Shown here: piece after piece, positions 1 to 5,759 of the stretch
How positions within the stretch are numbered: position 1 is the stretch's first letter
Layout of the letters: each line of letters opens with the position of its first letter
Source of the DNA: a virus
Virus record (IMG/VR): IMGVR_UViG_3300027142_000044
Span: 1 to 27,585 of that record
Length of the DNA: 27,585 nucleotides
Direction: 5' to 3' (one strand)
The notes under the pieces: model-generated
Seen by the model: the letters and a program-made list of their open reading frames with translations, nothing else
What the model was told of the DNA's origin: nothing
Database searches by the model: none
Made by a program: the position numbers and the translations under genes

Positions 1-73
1 CTATAATAGACTGTAATATATATAAGAAGGAAACCTCATAACTCTATGATTATCAACAACCATAAAACATTAT

Positions 74-105
74 TTTGTTTTTTAAAACTGAAAAGGATAT
101 ATTTG
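74..105 (+). promoter_or_regulatory. Bacteroidota-type promoter for the RepL-like gene
   Basis: A -7 box TATATTTG (98-105) matches TAnnTTTG. A TTTG -33 element lies at 74-77 with a 20-nt spacer, the classical Bacteroides arrangement. The ATG follows 21 nt after the box, so the leader is short. With the promoter at 10900 it is one of the two best-formed promoters in the window. The stretch before it (1-73) holds no gene or terminator that I can recognise. Confidence 0.7.
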
Positions 106-126
106 TAGTCTAAACCAAAGATAGAT

Positions 127-585
127 ATGAAATCAGTTCAAGCATTTCTAGAGAACCCATTTAAGGTGGAGGGTGTTACTACAATTACCTACACTCCAAA
201 GGTAGACGAAAAAATTGTAACAGACCCAGAGACGGGTGAGTTGTTTACAATAAGGAAGCTACCCAAGAGCCAGCAGCACCTGCATGATTCGAGGGTATAT
301 GTTAAGCTCTTTCAGGAGAGTCATGAAACCCTGCTCAAGCTTCCGCATGTTTCACTTAAGATATTAATATATGCGATGTGTAAGGTTAGACCACTTAGTG
401 AGATTGTGTTCTTGCATGTGGATGACTGCATGGTGGCATGTGGTTTTAAGTCAGCTACATCGTACCGGGAAGGTATTCGTTTTTTGATTGAGCACAATGT
501 TCTTGCAAGGAAGATGGGGTCTACGATGGAGTACTGGATAAATCCTAATATTTTCTTTAATGGAAATAGATTAAGACTAGCATAG
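127..585 (+). CDS. RepL-like winged-helix DNA-binding protein
   Basis: A 152-residue protein. Its C-terminal half (about residues 74-152) looks like the winged-helix region of the RepL family (Firmicutes plasmid replication/maintenance proteins): a helical stretch from LPHVSLKIL, a recognition-helix-like CGFKSATSYREGIRFL, and the typical ending YWINPNIFFNGNR. The N-terminal 70 residues are polar and carry no motif that I recognise. It has its own promoter and is separated from the next gene by an inverted repeat, so it is probably monocistronic. Proteins of this type occur in Bacteroidota phages away from plasmid-style replicons, so a transcriptional regulator of the adjacent head genes is as plausible as a replication role. 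The family resemblance rests on my recognition of the C-terminal motif; the function is inference. No Shine-Dalgarno site is obvious. Confidence 0.7.
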   Translation: MKSVQAFLENPFKVEGVTTITYTPKVDEKIVTDPETGELFTIRKLPKSQQHLHDSRVYVKLFQESHETLLKLPHVSLKILIYAMCKVRPLSEIVFLHVDDCMVACGFKSATSYREGIRFLIEHNVLARKMGSTMEYWINPNIFFNGNRLRLA

Positions 586-587
586 AC

Positions 588-619
588 TTGTAACAAATTT
601 TGGTGTATTTTTGTTACAA
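588..619. repeat. 10-bp inverted repeat overlapping a promoter (candidate operator)
   Basis: TTGTAACAAA (588-597) and its exact reverse complement TTTGTTACAA (610-619) are separated by 12 nt. The right arm covers the end of the TATTTTTG promoter box (606-613) and the expected transcription start. No T-run follows, so a rho-independent terminator is unlikely. A dimeric repressor or activator site is the simplest reading, and the adjacent winged-helix protein is an obvious candidate to bind it (inference). Confidence 0.6.
606..613 (+). promoter_or_regulatory. TAnnTTTG promoter for the Dps-like and basic-protein operon
   Basis: TATTTTTG matches the Bacteroidota -7 consensus and lies 14 nt before the ATG at 628, so the transcript would have a leader of only about 8-10 nt. 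No clear -33 TTTG is seen at the expected distance. The box is embedded in the 588-619 inverted repeat. Confidence 0.6.
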
Positions 620-627
620 ATAGAATT

Positions 628-981
628 ATGGCAAGTATTGATATAGATGAAGTTGTACAGTCTTTATACTGTGTTAGCGTTAGTGCACATGTAGCTCATG
701 TAAACACTCGTTCATTTGCACAGCATGAGGCCTTGGGCGACTTCTATGAAAAAGCGAATAGCTTTAAAGATAGATTTATTGAGTATTGCATGGGGGCTGG
801 GTTTTTAAATCAAGTTCAGCTTGAAGAGATTGAAGCGGAAGATTTGATGGATGAAGCAGAAGAGGCGTGCTACAATCTACTAGAGTTTGCTGATGCTACT
901 AAGGATGAGACCATAAAGAATATGGCTGCTGATTTCTTAGAAGCTAAGAATAAGCTGAAGTATATGTTAATGCTTAAATAA
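628..981 (+). CDS. Small helical protein, Dps/ferritin-like (DUF5856-type)
   Basis: A 117-residue, acidic, all-helical protein with no signal peptide. Residues about 15-42 (VSVSAHVAHVNTRSFAQHEA, then GDFYEKANSFKDRF) resemble the Dps/ferritin pattern of a histidine-rich helix followed by AQH...L..FYE. The second half is Glu-rich helices. This matches my memory of a domain of unknown function (DUF5856) common in crAss-like and other Bacteroidota phages next to terminase or head genes; the DUF number is from memory. Whether it binds iron is unknown: the ferroxidase residues cannot be assigned with confidence. It heads a run of four genes (628-1801) under one promoter and ends 6 nt before the next start. 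Confidence 0.65.
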   Translation: MASIDIDEVVQSLYCVSVSAHVAHVNTRSFAQHEALGDFYEKANSFKDRFIEYCMGAGFLNQVQLEEIEAEDLMDEAEEACYNLLEFADATKDETIKNMAADFLEAKNKLKYMLMLK

Positions 982-987
982 ATTTAG

Positions 988-1110
988 ATGGCAAGGGCAA
1001 AATCAGCTGGGGATAACCGCAAGGTTAAGTTTGGTAAGAGAAGAAAAGGTTCTGCACAGAAGTCATTTAATAAGCATGATAGGAAAGACAGAAAGTATAG
1101 AAGGAAATGA
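988..1110 (+). CDS. 40-residue very basic protein
   Basis: A short ORF encoding 40 residues, 18 of them Lys or Arg, starting MARAKSAGDNRKVKFGKRRK. The start lies 6 nt after the preceding stop. Its TGA overlaps the ATG of the next gene (ATGA at 1107-1110), which strongly supports translation by coupling. The composition (K/R-rich, Ser/Gly, no hydrophobic core) suggests a disordered nucleic-acid-binding or virion-DNA-associated peptide. Similar small basic proteins occur beside the next gene's family in Bacteroidota phages, as far as I recall. The function is unknown. Confidence 0.7.
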   Translation: MARAKSAGDNRKVKFGKRRKGSAQKSFNKHDRKDRKYRRK

Positions 1111-1496
1111 GTACCGCAACAAAAACAAATCCTGCATTATGGAAACGAATAGTATCAAGGGTAAAGTCTGGTTCTCGTGGGGGAGATTCGGGGGAGTGGA
1201 GTGCGAGAAAAGCACAATTAGCGGTAGCCTTATACAAAAAATCTGGTGGTGGCTATCAAGGAAAGAAGTCAAGCTCAAATTCGTTGTCGAAGTGGACGAA
1301 GCAGAACTGGACGACTTCATCTGGGAAACCCTCCAATGGGAAGATGAGATACCTGCCAAAGAAAGCTTGGGAAGCCCTAAGCCAAAAGGAAAAGGCAGCA
1401 ACAAACAGAGCAAAGGCAGAGGGGGACAGAAAGGGAAAGCAGTTCGTGGCACAGCCAAAGGAAATAGCAAAAAAGGTAAAAAGGTATAGGAAATGA
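1107..1496 (+). CDS. Lysine-rich DUF5872-type protein
   Basis: A 129-residue basic protein. Residues about 31-50 hold a conserved segment (WSARKAQLAVALYKKSGGGY). Residues about 58-129 contain LSKWTKQNWTTSSGKPSNGK, RYLPKKAWEALS, then KEKAATNRAKAEG and a Lys-rich tail. I recognise this as the DUF5872 pattern, found in tailed phages and large eukaryotic DNA viruses; the name is from memory. The biochemical role is not established. It overlaps both neighbours by 4 nt (ATGA-type), so the three basic genes are translationally coupled. The strong positive charge suggests DNA or RNA binding, perhaps genome condensation or packaging, but that is inference. Confidence 0.75.
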   Translation: MSTATKTNPALWKRIVSRVKSGSRGGDSGEWSARKAQLAVALYKKSGGGYQGKKSSSNSLSKWTKQNWTTSSGKPSNGKMRYLPKKAWEALSQKEKAATNRAKAEGDRKGKQFVAQPKEIAKKVKRYRK

Positions 1497-1801
1497 TATC
1501 AGGAGTAAAGAGAGTGGCTGGCGGTATTATGTACCGTGGGGAAAAGTTTCCCGGCTTTAACAAGCCAAAGAATGCTCCTGCTGGTGATAGCCATAAAAAA
1601 GTGGTACTAGCCAAGAAGGGTGATAAGGTAAAAAAGATTAAATTTGGTTATAGAGGTATGCAGGATTTTACCCAGCACAAAGACCCGAAGCGTAGAAAAA
1701 ACTACTTAGCTCGGTCTGGCGGGATTAAAAACAAATCCGGTGCCCTAACTAAAAACGATATATTCTCAGCTAACTACTGGGCGAGACGTGTTCTCTGGTA
1801 A
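1493..1801 (+). CDS. Basic conserved phage protein (DUF5754-like)
   Basis: A 102-residue basic protein starting MISGVKRVAGGIMYRGEKFP. A mid-region KFGYRGMQDFTQHKDPKRRK is followed by SGGIKNKSGALTKNDIFSAN and the terminal YWARRVLW. The block TQHKDPxRRxNY...SANYWARRxLW is a compact conserved pattern that I associate with a small family shared by phages and giant viruses (DUF5754; the assignment is uncertain). No catalytic motif is visible. The start overlaps the previous gene by 4 nt. The gene ends the operon, and a strong terminator follows 33 nt after the stop. Its role is unknown; by company and charge it could act on nucleic acid. Confidence 0.7.
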   Translation: MISGVKRVAGGIMYRGEKFPGFNKPKNAPAGDSHKKVVLAKKGDKVKKIKFGYRGMQDFTQHKDPKRRKNYLARSGGIKNKSGALTKNDIFSANYWARRVLW

Positions 1802-1833
1802 TCTAGCTTTTTTCATGTTTGATTTTTTGGTTG

Positions 1834-1862
1834 AAAGAGCCCTGTTTCTACAGGGCTTTTTT
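1834..1862 (+). terminator. Rho-independent terminator after the basic-protein operon
   Basis: The stem AGCCCTG (1838-1844) pairs perfectly with CAGGGCT (1851-1857) around a 6-nt loop and is followed by a run of six T. The next promoter box starts 3 nt after the T-run, so the two units are separated cleanly. Confidence 0.9.
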
Positions 1863-1865
1863 GTG

Positions 1866-1873
1866 TATTTTTG
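1866..1873 (+). promoter_or_regulatory. TAnnTTTG promoter giving a near-leaderless transcript
   Basis: TATTTTTG ends only 4 nt before the ATG at 1878. With the usual Bacteroidota spacing, the transcript would begin at or within a few bases of the start codon. It drives the metallopeptidase to large-terminase operon. No -33 TTTG is visible; that position lies inside the preceding terminator. Confidence 0.55.
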
Positions 1874-1877
1874 TGGA

Positions 1878-2321
1878 ATGACACTCTATAAAACCTTCAA
1901 TTATAAGATTCCGATTTTCTATGTTCCCCTCAAGATTGTGGTGGGGATGACGATGAGGGATGCCCTAAAGAGCAAGGTGTTTAGTAAAGAGGATAGGGAG
2001 GAATGTAGCGACTCAGGTGCTCTGGCGTTTACACAAAAGGACTCCATATATCTTGCTATCCCATCTGCTGACGAGGACATTCAGTATGTCGTGCATGAAA
2101 TAATCCATGCCAAGAACTATTTATATAAGATGAGAGGTATACTTCCAGATGTAGAAAACGATGAGAATGAGGCATATCTGGTTCAATATATCTACGAGAA
2201 ATGTATTGATGCAAGAAGAAAGTTCTTTAACTTTGTATCCAAACAAAGGGATAATGAAGCTATTGCACAACAAGGCATTGGTTCTGGTGGACCCGGAAGC
2301 CAAGTCGAAGAAGAAGATTAG
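1878..2321 (+). CDS. Small zinc metallopeptidase-like protein (HEIIH)
   Basis: A 147-residue protein with the zincin motif HEIIH at residues 73-77, in the helix YVVHEIIHAKNYLYKM. A likely third ligand is Glu98 in the downstream helix (NEAYLVQYIYEK), 21 residues after the second His. This is the usual geometry of small phage-borne gluzincin-like domains. The frame stays open upstream to 1788, but that extension would run through the terminator and promoter, so the ATG at 1878 is preferred. The C-terminal 20 residues are Gly/Glu-rich and overlap the next gene by 68 nt. Possible roles are processing of a head or scaffold protein or a non-catalytic structural zincin; neither is shown here. It is cytoplasmic, with no signal peptide or membrane segment. 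Confidence 0.7.
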   Translation: MTLYKTFNYKIPIFYVPLKIVVGMTMRDALKSKVFSKEDREECSDSGALAFTQKDSIYLAIPSADEDIQYVVHEIIHAKNYLYKMRGILPDVENDENEAYLVQYIYEKCIDARRKFFNFVSKQRDNEAIAQQGIGSGGPGSQVEEED

Positions 2322-2826
2322 CACCCCGATGGGTGATATAGAACTCTATATTGCCAGCGACTATTCATGGGACAGCAGGGTTTCTTCAAGTACAAGCGGT
2401 ATACTTCTTGAAGATTTTAAGGGTGCACCCAAAGGCTCAGTAGTTATATTCAACCACAGGGCAACCACACAGGATAACGAGATTGATGACAAAATATATT
2501 TAATTGACAATGCATTCATATACTTCTACCTTGATGGGAACGACCCAGTTCCCTTCGCAGGTTATTTTCTCATTTCCCGAATCAAGAAACGCAAGTACTC
2601 CTCAGAGCTGGTGCATATACCAGACGGATGGGCTGAGGACAACTACGACAATATCTTCAGAATTGAGAGAACTCCGAGAGGACACACAGATTTTCATGCA
2701 GGTCAGGAAGTGATAGCATATAAGTATAGCGACTACGAGATACCCTATGCTGTAAACGGAGTCCATGCAAGTGTGATACGTCTTAAAGAGGATGATATAT
2801 TAGCTTTATCATATATGGAATTATAA
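2254..2826 (+). CDS. GroES-like co-chaperonin homologue (phage-type, with insertion)
   Basis: A 190-residue protein. The N-terminus (HNKALVLVDPE) resembles the first GroES strand, and GILLED at residues 49-54 resembles its GIIL turn. The C-terminus (residues about 149-185, AGQEVIAYKYSDYEI then ASVIRLKEDDILAL) closely mirrors the end of GroES, where a 'VGD.V.F.KY.G.E' stretch leads to 'L.E.DILAI'. Bacterial GroES is about 97 residues and T4 gp31 about 111, so this protein carries roughly 80-90 extra residues in the middle. The inferred role is to cap the host chaperonin, replacing GroES to fold capsid protein. Start choice: the ATG at 2254 has AAAGGG 5 nt upstream; the longer frame from 2161 has no such site. 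It overlaps the metallopeptidase gene by 68 nt, and its stop overlaps the next ATG by 1 nt. The assignment comes from pattern recognition only. Confidence 0.55.
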   Translation: MKLLHNKALVLVDPEAKSKKKISTPMGDIELYIASDYSWDSRVSSSTSGILLEDFKGAPKGSVVIFNHRATTQDNEIDDKIYLIDNAFIYFYLDGNDPVPFAGYFLISRIKKRKYSSELVHIPDGWAEDNYDNIFRIERTPRGHTDFHAGQEVIAYKYSDYEIPYAVNGVHASVIRLKEDDILALSYMEL

Positions 2827-3131
2827 TGGCAAAGAAAACACTAGAACAAGAACTAGAGTTTTATAGACAGGATGGGATAGTCGGTCTATACTACTCGCTA
2901 AATAAAAAACTAAACGAGCTATCTAAAGCTATAGATGGTTCCACTATAGACTTCTCAAGCAGAGATGATAAATCATTTGAGAGGCTCATGAAAGCTATGG
3001 TGGAGTCTAAGCTTATAGCCGAAAACATGAAATGGCTTCGTACAGAGTTCGCCCTAACTGGGGATGAAGAAAAGGATAAGACTGCAACAAGAAGACCATT
3101 GATTGAAGAACTTTCAAGAAATGGAAATTAA
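2826..3131 (+). CDS. Small hypothetical protein upstream of terminase
   Basis: A 101-residue helical, charged protein starting MAKKTLEQELEFYRQDGIVG. The middle is rich in Asp/Ser/Lys, and a helix around residues 50-78 (ERLMKAMVESKLIAENMKWL) could form a coiled coil. I do not recognise the family. Its ATG overlaps the preceding stop by 1 nt (TAATG), and its end overlaps the next gene by 11 nt, so it is translated within the terminase operon. Size, helix content and place directly ahead of the terminase genes make a packaging accessory or terminase-subunit role possible, but nothing in the sequence proves it. Confidence 0.7.
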   Translation: MAKKTLEQELEFYRQDGIVGLYYSLNKKLNELSKAIDGSTIDFSSRDDKSFERLMKAMVESKLIAENMKWLRTEFALTGDEEKDKTATRRPLIEELSRNGN

Positions 3132-3720
3132 TTTAAAGAAGCCAGAGATACGAAAGATGGATAAGCAGATGCTAACGAATCACGTTAGTAAGATGCAGAC
3201 GTACCATAAAGATGTAGTGAGGGGCATGATAAAAAAATCAGATGTCCTTAAGAAAAGGATTCGTAATAAGGATGAACTGATTAAGAATTTAAGGTACCAA
3301 GTTTTTGTGATGACACGAAGGCTGTATGCACAGAAGCTAAGGTATAGTAAAGAGAAGACGATAGCTAAGAATGCAATGTATGATAAGGCTATAAACAATA
3401 TCGTTAGCAAAAGGAAAGAGCTTATTGATATACCTAAGTATCACATGGCTTTGTTTGAGCTAAGTAAAGTTTTTGAAAAGCCTGAAATGTTCATCATACT
3501 TTTGCTTTGGGCAAGTAGATACGAGTACTATTCAAAGAAAGAGTTTGAACTAAACTTCAAGAACTCACCCATTCGTTTCACTAAGTATAACAGGATGCTT
3601 CTTCGTGAAGGATACGCAAATAAGTGGGAGGTAAAAAGAAGTAGTTACTTTATTTCTGCGAAAGGTAAAGAGCTAGTAGAGAAAATAAACAAATTTGTTT
3701 ACAATAGACTGAATGGCTAA
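3121..3720 (+). CDS. Coiled-coil plus winged-helix protein; candidate small terminase subunit
   Basis: A 199-residue, very basic protein from the ATG at 3121. An upstream TTG at 3103 would add six residues but is less likely. Residues about 10-105 are Lys/Arg-rich helix of coiled-coil character. Residues about 110-195 look like a winged-helix domain: a helix (YHMALFELSKVFEK), LLLWASRYEYYSKKEFE, a candidate recognition region (RFTKYNRMLLREGYANKWEV) and a wing-like SSYFISAKGKEL, as in MarR-type folds. A DNA-binding oligomer directly before and overlapping TerL by 8 nt is what a TerS would look like. I infer TerS from position and architecture, not from family recognition; a transcription factor is the alternative. 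Confidence 0.65.
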   Translation: MEINLKKPEIRKMDKQMLTNHVSKMQTYHKDVVRGMIKKSDVLKKRIRNKDELIKNLRYQVFVMTRRLYAQKLRYSKEKTIAKNAMYDKAINNIVSKRKELIDIPKYHMALFELSKVFEKPEMFIILLLWASRYEYYSKKEFELNFKNSPIRFTKYNRMLLREGYANKWEVKRSSYFISAKGKELVEKINKFVYNRLNG

Positions 3721-5734
3721 GAAAATAGAGATATATGGCACCAAAATTGAACTTCCTGAAGAAAGGAATGTATTCAAAAACTCGACCAAAAGGGATGAGC
3801 AAAAATTTGTTAGAATTTCAGTTCCGGATGACTTTTCTTCTTTGGAGTTTGATTCTGAGGGGATACCTATTTATACAGACAGTCAAGCTTCTTTTGTTAA
3901 GAACGAATACGAAAAAATAAGGAACGGATATTGGTTCTATAATAACGGGGAACCAACATATATAACTGGTCTACACTACTTCTATCTTAATTACTGGACG
4001 CTTGAAGATGGCGGTAAGCCAGATTATAGGGATGCAGACAGAAGATGGTTTTTATTCAGAAATCATTGTGAGGCTTTACCCCAATGCTTTGGTATCATAA
4101 GAATAAAGAAACGAAGGGAGGGTGCTACATCTCAAGAGGCTTGTGCATTAGTGTATAAGGCTATTATGCGACCTAAGTCTAACTGCGGTATAGTGAGTAA
4201 GACTGGTAACCCAGATGCTAGGGATGTGTTTCAGAAGATGATTGTATGGGGATACAAGAACCTACCAGTATTTCTAAAACCTTCTATAGAGGATGAGACC
4301 TCTAAGACGAGCCTCGTATTCTCTCCTCCAAAGAAAAAGAACAAGACCGTTGTAAGGACTAAGGGAAAAGTGTTTGATGATGACATGGGTCTTGAGTCTG
4401 TTATTGATTACCGTGCAACAGCTTTAAACTCGTATGACTCAGGTAGGATTACTGCGATATTGATAGATGAGGGAGGTAAGTGGCCCAAAGACGTACCAAT
4501 CAATAAATACTGGCCCATCGTAAGAAAAACGCTAACGAGGGGTATGATTAAGGTTGGATTTGCGGTAATACCATCTACGGTAAACGACTCAGAGAATGGT
4601 GGTATAGAGTTCAAGGAACTTTTTGATGGCTCAGACCATCTAGGTCAAGATATTACGGCTACTGGATTATTCCAATACTTTACCCCAGCCTATGACGGGT
4701 ATGAGGGATTTATAGATGAGTACGGGATGTCTATTATAGACAACCCAACAGAAAGGCAGAAGCAGTATATAAAGAAGAAGTTTGGGGTGGATATACAGAT
4801 GGGTGCAAAGGATTTTCTACTAAAACAAAGAGAGATTATTAAAGACCCTACAGCACTTTCCGAAGAAATACGGATGAACCCATTCTCTGTTGAAGAGGCA
4901 TTTAAGATAGATGCTAAGAAGTGCTATTTCAATAGCGACAAGATATACGAACAGATAAACTTCTTGTCAGAGAATCCTGTAAGGATGAGGAAAGGTAGCT
5001 TCTTCTGGAAGGATGGGCATAAGGGTGGGGATGTTTATTTTCAGGACTCATCTGAAGGGATGTGGCATATACTTGAGCTACCAACTGTTGAGAATATGTC
5101 ACAGGTTGGAGATAGGGGTAGGGTACCGGGGAATACACCAATCTACACCATAGGTGTTGACCCTTTTAGAAACTCTATGGCTAGTTCAAAGTATAGTTCT
5201 ATGGGTAGTGCTTGGATTTGCAAGAAGTACAATACCACAGACCCAGAAAATACGGGTATGCCGATAGGTCATTTTTACGGAAGACCAAAGCTGAAAAGTA
5301 TGTTTGATGAGGAAATGCTGAAAGCTGCGGTTTATTATGGATGTAAGTTGGTGTACGAGCTTGATGCCGGGGATGACGTGGTTAGGATAGCCTTAGAGAA
5401 TAAGTTGATTAATTACATGAGCAAGACTCCTAGCTCCGCCATCAAGCCGGGAAGGGAAGGTCAAAAGACAAAAGAGTGGGGCGTAAAGAGTTCTGACCCA
5501 TTTGCGATGAGCCAACAGCTAGAACTTGCTATTCAGTTTATTGAAAACCATTGTCATAAGATTTATTATAAAGAATTACTGGAGGAGCTTCTGGTTTATG
5601 ACCACATGAATAGAACTATCTTTGATAGAACGGTAAGCTTTATGATTAGTCTTTTGGGTATGGTAGAACATAGGGTCGTGGAGGAGTCTAAGCCGAAAGT
5701 GCTCATGATACAAAAATTTAAGCTTAATTTGTAA
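3713..5734 (+). CDS. terL: Terminase large subunit (packaging ATPase/nuclease)
   Basis: A 673-residue protein that pumps DNA into the prohead through the portal and cuts concatemers. The N-terminal segment (about 72-112: YWFYNNGEPTYITGLHYFYL, then DADRRWFLF) is typical of TerL in crAss-like and other Bacteroidota phages. The ATPase domain shows a Walker A variant KKRREGATS (132-140), Walker B ILIDEGG (249-255, acidic pair D252/E253) and a coupling motif VIPSTVND (285-292). The RNase-H-like nuclease domain shows IGVDPF (Asp483), YELDAGDD (548-555) and a C-terminal block DHMNRTIFDRTVSFMISLLG (630-649) with further acidic residues. The length is normal for the family. The start overlaps the candidate TerS gene. 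No terminator follows; the portal promoter begins right at the stop. Confidence 0.95.
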   Translation: MAKKIEIYGTKIELPEERNVFKNSTKRDEQKFVRISVPDDFSSLEFDSEGIPIYTDSQASFVKNEYEKIRNGYWFYNNGEPTYITGLHYFYLNYWTLEDGGKPDYRDADRRWFLFRNHCEALPQCFGIIRIKKRREGATSQEACALVYKAIMRPKSNCGIVSKTGNPDARDVFQKMIVWGYKNLPVFLKPSIEDETSKTSLVFSPPKKKNKTVVRTKGKVFDDDMGLESVIDYRATALNSYDSGRITAILIDEGGKWPKDVPINKYWPIVRKTLTRGMIKVGFAVIPSTVNDSENGGIEFKELFDGSDHLGQDITATGLFQYFTPAYDGYEGFIDEYGMSIIDNPTERQKQYIKKKFGVDIQMGAKDFLLKQREIIKDPTALSEEIRMNPFSVEEAFKIDAKKCYFNSDKIYEQINFLSENPVRMRKGSFFWKDGHKGGDVYFQDSSEGMWHILELPTVENMSQVGDRGRVPGNTPIYTIGVDPFRNSMASSKYSSMGSAWICKKYNTTDPENTGMPIGHFYGRPKLKSMFDEEMLKAAVYYGCKLVYELDAGDDVVRIALENKLINYMSKTPSSAIKPGREGQKTKEWGVKSSDPFAMSQQLELAIQFIENHCHKIYYKELLEELLVYDHMNRTIFDRTVSFMISLLGMVEHRVVEESKPKVLMIQKFKLNL

Positions 5735-5742
5735 TATCTTTG
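5735..5742 (+). promoter_or_regulatory. TAnnTTTG promoter for the portal operon
   Basis: TATCTTTG matches the -7 consensus and lies directly after the terL stop, 17 nt before the portal ATG. AAAGGGA just before the start may serve as a weak ribosome binding site. No -33 element is obvious. Confidence 0.6.
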
Positions 5743-5759
5743 TACACTAAAGGGATGTA

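Noticed and set aside
588-619. A terminator for the RepL-like gene
   Set aside because: The inverted repeat has a low-GC stem, a 12-nt spacer and no T-run after it, and it overlaps a promoter box.
1031-1489. A plus-strand 152-codon frame overlapping the basic-protein genes
   Set aside because: It lies almost wholly within the 988-1110 and 1107-1496 genes in another frame. Those genes have the start/stop coupling and conserved motifs.
1063-1614. A 183-codon minus-strand frame opposite the basic-protein genes
   Set aside because: The Lys-rich sense genes give Leu/Phe/Ser/Pro-rich antisense translation. The coupled sense genes have clear overlaps and family-like motifs, and this frame has neither.
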